A DNA stretch of 20,750 nucleotides, taken from the IMG/VR virus record IMGVR_UViG_3300010334_000348, positions 1 to 20,750 of that record; one strand, written 5' to 3'. Under the pieces are notes generated by a model, which was not told the DNA's origin, did no database searches, and saw only the letters and a program-made list of their open reading frames with translations. Both the position numbers and the translations under genes were made by a program. The DNA comes from a virus. Of the stretch, positions 14,614-20,702 are shown piece by piece (the first letter of the stretch is position 1; each line of letters opens with the position of its first letter).

Positions 14614-16487
14614 CCGACAAAACCAACCCTACTCCAGAAGATGTTATTAATCCCAAATACACTCCTGGTCCCATTCCTCCTGGATTTACTGAAATAAATC
14701 TAGTTAGACCTGGCGTTGCAACGCAGGTTCGCTATGTTCATAGATCACAATTAGAATCTTGGTTGGAAAATGGTTGGAAAAAAGGCAAAGGTGACGGACC
14801 TGTTGCACCTCTAATTGAAAAAATAAAAGAAGAACAAAAACGTGTAAAAGAAACTAAAGTTCGTTCTACAAAACCTCAAAGTGAGGCTGCAGCATCAACA
14901 CCTGAACCTGAAAAACAACCTGAATCTGCACCAGAGCCTGAACAAAAACCCGATAGAGAAAAAACTGCTCAAAGAGGTGAAAAGATAAAGAAAAAGTTTG
15001 TACCAAAAACATTAAGTAATATGTTTGGGAGTGCAAGACCAAAAAATAATGTAAACACAGGTTTGTATTCAGCTATTGCTGCTCCCAATAATCCAAAATT
15101 ACGTTCAGGTGATGGTGCTGCAACTATTGCAACTAAAATTTATGCAGTAATGAAAAATGATTTGGACGTAAAAAAAGTAAGAACAGAAATAATCAAAAAC
15201 TTTGAAACCGAAAAGTATGAAGGCGAAAAACGTAGACATAATGAGATTATTGCTGAAATAGAAAAGATAAAAAAATCTAAACCAAAAATGCCAGTTCGGG
15301 ATTTAAAGACTGGTAGATTTAAAAAAGCAGAAGAGAAAGCACCATCTGCACCTGCACCCACAACTAAAGCTGCACCACCTAAAACTAAAGCACCAGAAGC
15401 CAAAGCTCCAGAAGCCAAAAAAGCACCAGAAGCCAAAAAAGCACCAGAACCTAAGAAAGCACCAGAAGCCAAAGCTCCAGAAGCCAAAAAAGCACCAGAA
15501 GCCAAAAAAGCACCAGAACCTAAGAAAGCACCAGAGGCTAAACCACCAGAGGCTAAACCACCAGAACCCAAGAAAGCACCTGAAGCTAAACCAAAAGAAA
15601 CTGCAAAAAAAGAAGAAGCTGCACCACCAACACCAACAGCACCGACGGCAACAAAACCGCCGCCTGCTGTACCAAAAGGTGCAGCCACAGCCGCAAAGGT
15701 AGCTATAGGTGGAGCAAAAGGTGCTGTTGCAGCTGCATTACTTGCCGCAGGTTTCTCAAAGGCTGCACAAGCTAACATCATGGCGAATGTAGATGAAGAA
15801 AGTAAATTTAAACCAAGAAGTGAAGAACTTGAAAAATATTCAGCTAAAACTTTGTTTAAGATGTATGGACCTCCCGGTGTTGATGGTGGTCAACCAGCAG
15901 GCGGAAAAAATAAAGTTAGATTCCAATCAATTTCTGAAGCTCAAAGCCTTGTTGCAAAAGGACCTGAAGCGGTTGGTGATGTAATCTATGGTGGTAGAAT
16001 GGGTAACTCTGAGCCAGGTGATGGATACAAATATAGGGGCCGTGGTTATATTCAATTGACAGGTAAAGATGCTTATAAAGCAATCGGAGATAAAATTGGT
16101 GTTGACTTACTCAAAAATCCAGATTTAGCTAATGATCCAGATGTAGCAGCAAAAATTGTTCCTGCTTTCTTTCAAATGAAATTGGGTAAAAATAAACCTT
16201 CAGAATTGGATGACATTGATAAAGTTAACAAAATTGTTGGTTCTGCAAGTGAAGAATCTAAAAATAAAAGAAAACAACTAGCATCACAATACATGAGTGA
16301 AGGTGATTCTGGTGGCGATCAGTTAAATAAATCATCTGTTGAAAATGCAGACCAAAAGAAAGCAATGCAGAAAGGTGGAACTACAATTGTTGATGCTTCG
16401 ACAACTGTTAATGGTGCACCTGCAAGTAAGCCACAGAAAATTGAAGTACCAACAGATTCAGATAAACCAGCACATACAAAAAAATAA
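14610..16487 (+). CDS. Virion-associated tail protein with GH19 lysozyme domain
   Basis: 625 residues. The N-terminus (about 15-60) is a compact 'GPIPPGFTEINLVRPG...VHRSQLESWLENGWKKG' segment. A charged, Pro/Lys-rich region follows. Residues about 230-360 are a Pro/Ala/Lys/Glu linker with APEAKKAPEPKK repeats. An Ala-rich helix at about 363-385 leads into a GH19 chitinase/lysozyme-like domain at about 377-565: 'NIMANVDEESKFKPRSEEL' with E396/E397 as candidate catalytic residues, and GYKYRGRGYIQLTG at 472-485, a hallmark of phage GH19 muralytic enzymes. The C-terminus is a low-complexity tail. The gene overlaps the 63-codon frame (ATGA). With lysozyme absent from gp5, this protein is the likely peptidoglycan-cutting part of the injection machine. 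Its length and place after the chaperone also allow a tape-measure or hub role. There is no signal peptide, which argues against a holin-dependent lysis enzyme alone. Confidence 0.88.
   Translation: MTDKTNPTPEDVINPKYTPGPIPPGFTEINLVRPGVATQVRYVHRSQLESWLENGWKKGKGDGPVAPLIEKIKEEQKRVKETKVRSTKPQSEAAASTPEPEKQPESAPEPEQKPDREKTAQRGEKIKKKFVPKTLSNMFGSARPKNNVNTGLYSAIAAPNNPKLRSGDGAATIATKIYAVMKNDLDVKKVRTEIIKNFETEKYEGEKRRHNEIIAEIEKIKKSKPKMPVRDLKTGRFKKAEEKAPSAPAPTTKAAPPKTKAPEAKAPEAKKAPEAKKAPEPKKAPEAKAPEAKKAPEAKKAPEPKKAPEAKPPEAKPPEPKKAPEAKPKETAKKEEAAPPTPTAPTATKPPPAVPKGAATAAKVAIGGAKGAVAAALLAAGFSKAAQANIMANVDEESKFKPRSEELEKYSAKTLFKMYGPPGVDGGQPAGGKNKVRFQSISEAQSLVAKGPEAVGDVIYGGRMGNSEPGDGYKYRGRGYIQLTGKDAYKAIGDKIGVDLLKNPDLANDPDVAAKIVPAFFQMKLGKNKPSELDDIDKVNKIVGSASEESKNKRKQLASQYMSEGDSGGDQLNKSSVENADQKKAMQKGGTTIVDASTTVNGAPASKPQKIEVPTDSDKPAHTKK
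15387..15535 (+). repeat. Perfect 69-bp tandem duplication in the Pro/Ala/Lys linker
   Basis: Positions 15387-15455 and 15456-15524 read as identical 69-base units (23 residues each); 11 further bases of a third copy match before divergence. Within each unit the shorter GCACCAGAAGCC-type element also repeats. The two perfect copies suggest a recent unequal crossover or slippage event. Being in frame, it lengthens the linker before the lysozyme domain. Confidence 0.9.
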
Positions 16488-16498
16488 GAGAATAAAAA

Positions 16499-18052
16499 AT
16501 GTCATATCAAAGATCACGAGCTATAAGACGTTCACCACTTGGTCGTTTAATAGTTAACCGAACTATATCGGGCCAAGGTTTTTTAGGTTCTGTTCGCTCT
16601 TCTATATCAGATAAAACTAAAGCTGGTCTGACAGGCATAGCAGAGAAGTTTGATCCTATGAATATAGGTAAAGCTGTTGGTGGTAGACTAGGTGCTTATG
16701 CTGTTGGTAAATTGACTGGACGATCTCAAGAAGATATGTCTTATTTTACTGGTGCACCATATAGTAGAGGTGATCAGAAATCTAAACCTGTTTCTGTACA
16801 AAAGAAGAACAATCCCTTATATACAAAAATTTCTGCATCAGATGCAAGACCATCCAAAAAAGGTGATGGTCTTGCTGATGTACTGTCTCGCATATTTAAT
16901 TTGATGAGAAAAGAATCTGATGAAAATGTGAAAAAACACGAATTAGAAAAAAACTTTGAAAGACAAAAAGAAGATGATCGTGAAGAAAGACATAAAGAGT
17001 TAATAAAAGCTTTATCTGGTTTATCTGGCGGAACTGCCACAAAGGTTGAACCTGAAGGTAGTAAAGGTGGAATATTTGATTTTATCAAAAAAATGTTTGA
17101 TTCTTTTTTGAATGATTTTAAAATCTTAAAAGATATTGTATTAAAGTATGGGCCAAATTTGATGAGGATTATAGGAACAGCAGCAGAGTTTGCCGCGGGG
17201 CCGTTAGCATTTCTTGCTGCTGTTGGTGCTATAGCATATTTGGCTAAGGCTATTCAAGAAAAACTGGAAGAAAGCACAGAAAAACAATTTGGTAAAGCTG
17301 GAGGAGAAAAAGCAGAAAAAGCATTAAAAGAAGTACATGAAGAGCGTAGAGGTACAGATGTTGAAAATGCATCACCCGAACAAGCAGAATCTGTACAAAA
17401 ACAATTGAAAAGTGAAATTAAAGCAACTGATGAAATTAAAAAGAAACAAGATTTGATTCAATCTTATATGCAAGAAAAAGGCTACAAAAAGTATGCCAAA
17501 ACTGCTTTGGGTTTAACTTATGGTTATGAATATGATGATAAGAATGGCAAACAAGCGCCAGAGTCATTGTTAAAAGAAGCTGATGATTATGCAGAAAAAG
17601 AAATGAAAAAACAAGAAGTAACTGCACCTAAAGCTGGTGCGACCGCTTCTAGCGTTCCATCACCGTCATCTACGCCCGCATCAGCAGCACCTTCAGCATC
17701 ACCAGTTTCATCAGAACCTTCTTCAACATCACCTTCTACATCAACACCATCGGGAACATCTTCAGCAACACCTTCAGCTACATCATCGCCAGCAGGAGCA
17801 CCTTCAGCAACACCAATGCCAGCTGCACCAAGTGTTACTGGACAAAATGTACAAGCAGCCATTTCAGAAAATAAAAATTTAGAAATGGATCAAAATGCAA
17901 GTCAAGGCCAAACGGTCGTGATTGACAAATCTAAAAATGTTGGTGGCGGAGGCGAACCAGGACCTGCCGTGACGATTGATAGCTCTGCACCTGTACGAAT
18001 TGATGATCCAACATTGAAATACATCCAGGAAAGAAACCTGAGAAAGTTTTAA
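16499..18052 (+). CDS. Probable tail tape-measure or hub structural protein
   Basis: 517 residues, starting 11 bases after the lysozyme gene. The N-terminus is basic (SYQRSRAIRRSPLGR...). A strongly charged helical stretch covers about 130-170. A long hydrophobic Ala/Gly-rich segment lies at about 217-252 (IIGTAAEFAAGPLAFLAAVG), typical of tape-measure proteins that insert in the host membrane. Lys/Glu-rich helices follow (255-360), then a Ser/Thr/Pro/Ala low-complexity linker (about 378-450). The end has a Gly-rich turn and 'PVRIDDPTLKYIQERNLRKF'. I do not recognise a T4 orthologue by sequence. The order tube-fold protein, chaperone, long tail proteins and the membrane-like segment favour tape-measure or hub (functional gp29 or gp28 analogue). 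It is the last gene of the rightward tail operon. Confidence 0.8.
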   Translation: MSYQRSRAIRRSPLGRLIVNRTISGQGFLGSVRSSISDKTKAGLTGIAEKFDPMNIGKAVGGRLGAYAVGKLTGRSQEDMSYFTGAPYSRGDQKSKPVSVQKKNNPLYTKISASDARPSKKGDGLADVLSRIFNLMRKESDENVKKHELEKNFERQKEDDREERHKELIKALSGLSGGTATKVEPEGSKGGIFDFIKKMFDSFLNDFKILKDIVLKYGPNLMRIIGTAAEFAAGPLAFLAAVGAIAYLAKAIQEKLEESTEKQFGKAGGEKAEKALKEVHEERRGTDVENASPEQAESVQKQLKSEIKATDEIKKKQDLIQSYMQEKGYKKYAKTALGLTYGYEYDDKNGKQAPESLLKEADDYAEKEMKKQEVTAPKAGATASSVPSPSSTPASAAPSASPVSSEPSSTSPSTSTPSGTSSATPSATSSPAGAPSATPMPAAPSVTGQNVQAAISENKNLEMDQNASQGQTVVIDKSKNVGGGGEPGPAVTIDSSAPVRIDDPTLKYIQERNLRKF

Positions 18053-18061
18053 CCAATAAAA

Positions 18062-18082
18062 AACCCCGCACTAGGCGGGGTT
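18062..18082 (-). terminator. GC-rich hairpin, rho-independent terminator with minus-strand U-tract
   Basis: AACCCCGC and GCGGGGTT form an 8-bp stem around an ACTAG loop, 10 bases after the tail operon stop. Read leftward the stem is followed by a run of six T, a good terminator. Read rightward only TT follows before the late promoter, so it would be weaker in that sense. It may end both the rightward tail transcript and stray leftward transcripts. Confidence 0.75.
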
Positions 18083-18089
18083 ATAAATA
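18082..18089 (+). promoter_or_regulatory. Late promoter TATAAATA for the homing endonuclease gene
   Basis: An exact TATAAATA, the T4 late-promoter sequence, shares its first base with the 3' arm of the terminator hairpin. A start near 18095 gives a leader of about 56 bases ending in a strong ribosome site. Confidence 0.7.
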
Positions 18090-18092
18090 AGT

Positions 18093-18142
18093 GTGTATCG
18101 CCGGACTACGACCCCCGCATACACTCTAATGCTATAAAGGAG
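18093..18142 (+). promoter_or_regulatory. Leader with 5' hairpin and strong ribosome site
   Basis: GTGTAT (18093-18098) pairs with ATACAC (18119-18124), extended by C99-G117 and G100-C116 with one bulged C. The loop is unusually GC-rich for this genome. The hairpin begins about where the late transcript should start. AAAGGAG at 18136-18142, 8 bases before the ATG, is the best ribosome site in the window. The hairpin does not cover it, so a role in mRNA stability is likelier than repression. Confidence 0.5.
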
Positions 18143-18150
18143 CAATCAGC

Positions 18151-18705
18151 ATGAATATTTATAAACCATACACATATCTTATTGGATGGACAAATCATAA
18201 TAAATGGTATTATGGTGTTCGTTATTCAAAAAAATGTAATCCTTCTGATCTTTGGATAAAATATTTCACAAGTTCTAAAAAAGTAAAAGAATTTCGTGAA
18301 TTGCATGGTGAACCAGATATAATTCAAATCAGAAAAACTTTCTTAGATGATAAATCAGCCAAATTATGGGAAGATAAAGTATTGCGAAGAATGAAGGTTC
18401 ACATTGATGAAAAATTTATAAATGTACGAAAAGATACCTTTAAAGGAGTTATAGTCACCGAAGAAATGAGAAAAAAGAATGGTGATGCACATCGTGGCCA
18501 AATTCCTTGGAATAAAGGAATAAAAAGACCAGATATTTCAGAAAAAATGAAAAATATGAGAAGAAATAGAGAGGATTGGGGCACGACCAAAGGTCAAACT
18601 AACGAATATAGAAAAGAAAACGGCCTACCTCTAATAAAAGGTAGGCCGAAAGGTTCTAAAGATTTAAAGAAAAGAAAAACTTACACCAAATCAATCATCA
18701 GCTAA
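18151..18705 (+). CDS. GIY-YIG-type homing endonuclease with NUMOD3-like region
   Basis: 184 residues, very basic. The N-terminal domain has 'TYLIGW' (8-13) and 'WYYGVRY' (19-25), the variant GIY...YIG pair seen in phage free-standing homing enzymes. E74 in 'LWEDKVLRR' is a candidate catalytic Glu and 'INVR' (90-93) follows. Residues about 110-135 resemble a NUMOD3 DNA-binding repeat (GDAHRGQIPWNKGI). Residues 163-170 (KGRPKGSK) look like an AT-hook. Such genes insert between conserved phage genes and spread by cutting phages that lack them. It is the only plus-strand gene downstream of the tail operon, has its own promoter and ribosome site, and its last 15 bases overlap the end of gp32 tail to tail, which suggests insertion beside gp32. 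The catalytic Arg and full fold are not verified. Confidence 0.8.
   Translation: MNIYKPYTYLIGWTNHNKWYYGVRYSKKCNPSDLWIKYFTSSKKVKEFRELHGEPDIIQIRKTFLDDKSAKLWEDKVLRRMKVHIDEKFINVRKDTFKGVIVTEEMRKKNGDAHRGQIPWNKGIKRPDISEKMKNMRRNREDWGTTKGQTNEYRKENGLPLIKGRPKGSKDLKKRKTYTKSIIS
18611..18648 (-). terminator. Rho-independent terminator of the gp32 transcript, inside the endonuclease gene
   Basis: CGGCCTACC (18621-18629) and GGTAGGCCG (18640-18648) form a perfect 9-bp stem, 10 with the T-A pair at the loop. Read leftward it is followed by TTTTCTTTTC. It begins 43 bases after the gp32 stop. On the plus strand the same bases encode residues 157-166 of the endonuclease, including part of its KGRPKGSK motif. 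Confidence 0.8.
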
Positions 18706-19581
18706 CCGAGAAAAATAGGCTAAATCTGTATCATCTTCATCGCTGCTTGTTGCAGTAATATCAGGTTCAACTTCTTTTACTTTTGGTGCAGACTTCAATT
18801 GTTCAACTGTAGTCTTTGGTTTGATTGTCTCACCATTCAGACCAAGAACTTTATCCAAACGACCTTTCAGGTCATCATATGATTTAAATTCTTTGTCAGC
18901 AGTCAACTCTTTCAAAGAGTGTTCATTCTTCCAAATCTTTTCGAGTTTTTCATCATCCTTAGACAATGCAGATGGTGCTTCAAACTCAGACTTGTCATAG
19001 TTTTGGTAACCCTCAACTTTACGAATCTTCAGTTTGAAGTTTGCACCAGTCCATAGGTCAAATGGATTGATTGCAGTTTCATCTTCAAAAGCAGGATTCA
19101 TTGCTTCAGTAATCTTATCAAAGATTTTCTTACCAAACTTGAACAGTTTGATTTGTCCTTCATTCTCTGGATGTTTTGGATCAGAGATAATGTAGACGTT
19201 TGCAATATAGTTTAGTTTACGTTTTTGCTTACGTACAACTTCCTTGTTTGCTTCGATACCAGAATTCCACAATGTAGAATTGTGTTCACACACAGGACAT
19301 TGCTGATTCTTAGTAGTCAGACAGTTATCAATCAGCCAACCACCAGGACCTTGAAATCCATGAGAAAACATCTTGACCCAAGGCAATGCATCATCGCCGT
19401 CTACTGCTGGTGCAGGAAGAAAGCGGAAAGTAGCCATGCCGTTACCGGCTTTATCTACTTCTGGTCGCCAAAATTTATCTGATTTTTCACCTGTGTCGGT
19501 ACCAGCACTCATTGCTTCAACAGCTTTTGCCAGTTTGTCCATATTGCCCGAAGAGCGTTTAAGATTTGCGAAATCTACCAT
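18691..19581 (-). CDS. 32: Single-stranded DNA-binding protein gp32
   Basis: The start at ATG 19581, with AAAGGA 7 bases upstream, gives 296 residues (T4 gp32 is 301). A longer frame from 19632 would run through the leader repeats and is rejected. The N-terminus has a short basic segment (LKRSSG) like the T4 LAST motif used for cooperative binding. The core OB-fold region has 'KAGNGMATFRFLPAP', H74, C87, C95 and C98 (HGF...C...CPVC), the same His-Cys3 zinc site as T4 (H64, C77, C87, C90), then 'YIANVYIISDPKHPENEGQIKLFKFGKKIFDKI' and 'NPFDLWTGANFKLKI'. The C-terminus is acidic (SSDEDDTDLAYFSRLADD), the part that contacts partner replication proteins. It is transcribed from an exact late promoter and perhaps also by read-through from the genes upstream. 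Confidence 0.95.
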   Translation of the reverse strand: MVDFANLKRSSGNMDKLAKAVEAMSAGTDTGEKSDKFWRPEVDKAGNGMATFRFLPAPAVDGDDALPWVKMFSHGFQGPGGWLIDNCLTTKNQQCPVCEHNSTLWNSGIEANKEVVRKQKRKLNYIANVYIISDPKHPENEGQIKLFKFGKKIFDKITEAMNPAFEDETAINPFDLWTGANFKLKIRKVEGYQNYDKSEFEAPSALSKDDEKLEKIWKNEHSLKELTADKEFKSYDDLKGRLDKVLGLNGETIKPKTTVEQLKSAPKVKEVEPDITATSSDEDDTDLAYFSRLADD

Positions 19582-19597
19582 GATTTTTTCCTTTATA

Positions 19598-19628
19598 TAA
19601 CGGAGTGTAAAAAATATTAACGGAGTGT
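19598..19628 (-). promoter_or_regulatory. Paired 11-base repeats in the gp32 leader, possible autoregulatory site
   Basis: TAACGGAGTGT (plus-strand reading) occurs at 19598-19608 and 19618-19628, exactly 20 bases apart. The mRNA therefore carries ACACTCCGTTA twice with a U-rich spacer, just upstream of the AAAGGA ribosome site. T4 gp32 represses its own translation by binding a structured, AU-rich leader. These repeats are a plausible counterpart, by inference. Confidence 0.5.
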
Positions 19629-19650
19629 CCACTTATTCATAATATAATTC

Positions 19651-19658
19651 TATTTATA
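19651..19658 (-). promoter_or_regulatory. Late promoter TATAAATA for gp32
   Basis: An exact TATAAATA on the minus strand, with the HAD-gene stop codon TAA (19656-19654) embedded in it. A start near 19645 gives a leader of about 64 bases that includes both 11-base repeats. Confidence 0.7.
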
Positions 19659-20145
19659 CACGCAATAAAGCGTCTAAAATAGAGATAGTGCTCAATGCAT
19701 CTTTGTGATGAATTGCGACACCACCTGCTTTCTTCCAATCATCGATAACAGATTGAGTATCATCAATGATTATGGAATCTGGTGTTGCATACTTGTACTT
19801 GTGTTTTTTACCAGGTACAAAGTTGCGAGGATATTTAATGTTTCGGATAGTAAGCCAAACATCTTTTTGATAAGAAATTTCCTTATGTGATTCTTCTCTT
19901 GCAGTAGACGAAAGAATCTCAACAGGAACACCACAAGTGTTTAAATGATCCAATAAAACCACCGCATCTGGCATATATTCGAGTGAAGAGAATTGTCTAG
20001 ATTCAATAAAATCTTCAAAGAACATACCAAATTTTTTTCTCTTATCAGCTTCTGCTGGCTCAATCTTGTACAATTCTTTATAACGTTTTGTGAAGTCGGC
20101 AATTACACCGTCCATATCCAAATAAATCTTAGTAAACTTACTCAT
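19654..20145 (-). CDS. HAD-superfamily hydrolase, 5'-nucleotidase (NT5C)-like
   Basis: 163 residues. HAD motif I is 'IYLDMDGVIADF' with D10 and D12 (nucleophile and acid/base). Motif II is 'EILSSTA' at about 77-82. A Lys-rich motif III lies near 113-118. Motif IV is 'SIIIDDT' with D128/D129. The DMDGVIADF form is typical of 5'(3')-deoxyribonucleotidase-like proteins, so dephosphorylation of a nucleotide is the best guess, but substrate cannot be read from sequence. Related small phosphatases with DNA 3'-end activity share this fold. The start overlaps the stop of the upstream hydrolase gene (TAATG), implying translational coupling. Confidence 0.82.
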   Translation of the reverse strand: MSKFTKIYLDMDGVIADFTKRYKELYKIEPAEADKRKKFGMFFEDFIESRQFSSLEYMPDAVVLLDHLNTCGVPVEILSSTAREESHKEISYQKDVWLTIRNIKYPRNFVPGKKHKYKYATPDSIIIDDTQSVIDDWKKAGGVAIHHKDALSTISILDALLRV

Positions 20146-20666
20146 TACATTTCTTTCAAATAATCAATAACTAATCCAAAGTGTTTGTCAAACCTGTGGT
20201 CTGCATCAGCCACAATTGTAACATCAAAACCAGCATCTGTCAAGTTTTTGCTGAAGGTTTGATTATCTATTACCTCATCATACTTTGCAAAGAAATATTT
20301 GTGTCCTTCATGTGGAGCAAATACAGAATACTTTTCACAGATTTCTTCAGGCACACCATACTTCAATAGTGATGTTGCAGGATCAACCGAAGGATTGATG
20401 ATAACAGCTTTCGCTTTATATAATTTAGCAAGTTTGGCTGCTGTCCAACCACCAAGTGATGTACCGACAAATACCAATTCAACATCTTGATTCAGGTGGT
20501 CGATGAGTATATTATCGATTTTATTGGTGAGATACGTCAAAGCTTCAACAGGGTCAACGTCAGCCTCAAAGCAATAGGCATTAAATCCTGCTTCTTTGAG
20601 AGCTTTTAGTTTGTTGCTGTTTGCACTTGAACCATAACCGTGGCAATATACAATTAACTTTTCCAT
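20145..20666 (-). CDS. YqiA-like alpha/beta hydrolase (esterase)
   Basis: The start at ATG 20666 gives 173 residues beginning MEKLIVYCHGYGSS, which places the oxyanion-loop HGYGSS as in the YqiA/UPF0227 esterase family. The nucleophile elbow is GTSLGG with S70. Candidate acid residues are D130 or D134 ('KYDEVID'), and the His is H157 in 'DADHRF'. Length and order of these motifs match compact YqiA-type esterases. The cellular substrate is unknown. An in-frame GTG at 20672 is possible, but it lies between the -10 box and the predicted transcription start. No Shine-Dalgarno precedes the ATG. This is probably a host-derived accessory enzyme, the first gene of a short unit with the HAD gene and possibly gp32. 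Confidence 0.82.
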   Translation of the reverse strand: MEKLIVYCHGYGSSANSNKLKALKEAGFNAYCFEADVDPVEALTYLTNKIDNILIDHLNQDVELVFVGTSLGGWTAAKLAKLYKAKAVIINPSVDPATSLLKYGVPEEICEKYSVFAPHEGHKYFFAKYDEVIDNQTFSKNLTDAGFDVTIVADADHRFDKHFGLVIDYLKEM

Positions 20667-20672
20667 ATACAC

Positions 20673-20701
20673 ATTATATCACATTACAAATAACTTGTCA
20701 A
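20673..20701 (-). promoter_or_regulatory. Perfect sigma-70 type promoter, TTGACA-N17-TATAAT
   Basis: The minus strand carries TTGACA (20701-20696), exactly 17 bases, then TATAAT (20678-20673). Both boxes and the spacing are consensus. The expected start, about 7 bases after the -10 box, falls at the A of the hydrolase ATG (20666). It is likely an early promoter for host RNA polymerase. Confidence 0.85.
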
Positions 20702-20702
20702 C

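Noticed and set aside
15140-15781. 213-codon minus-strand frame rich in Ala, Gly, Ser and Leu
   Set aside because: It is antisense to the repetitive Pro/Ala/Lys linker; its repeats mirror the plus-strand repeats, and it has no ribosome site or family likeness.
17587-17862. 91-codon minus-strand acidic frame
   Set aside because: Antisense shadow of the same linker, with no start signal.
17637-17882. 81-codon His/Gln-rich plus-strand frame
   Set aside because: It is an out-of-frame reading of the Ser/Thr/Pro/Ala linker in the 517-residue tail protein; composition is forced by the codon pattern.
18091-18126. tRNA-like or small-RNA gene in the GC-rich leader
   Set aside because: Only one short hairpin forms; there is no cloverleaf, anticodon arm or CCA end.
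19582-19632. Upstream start for gp32 (17 extra residues)
   Set aside because: It would translate the leader repeats, and the ATG at 19581 has a good AAAGGA at normal spacing and a gp32-like N-terminus.
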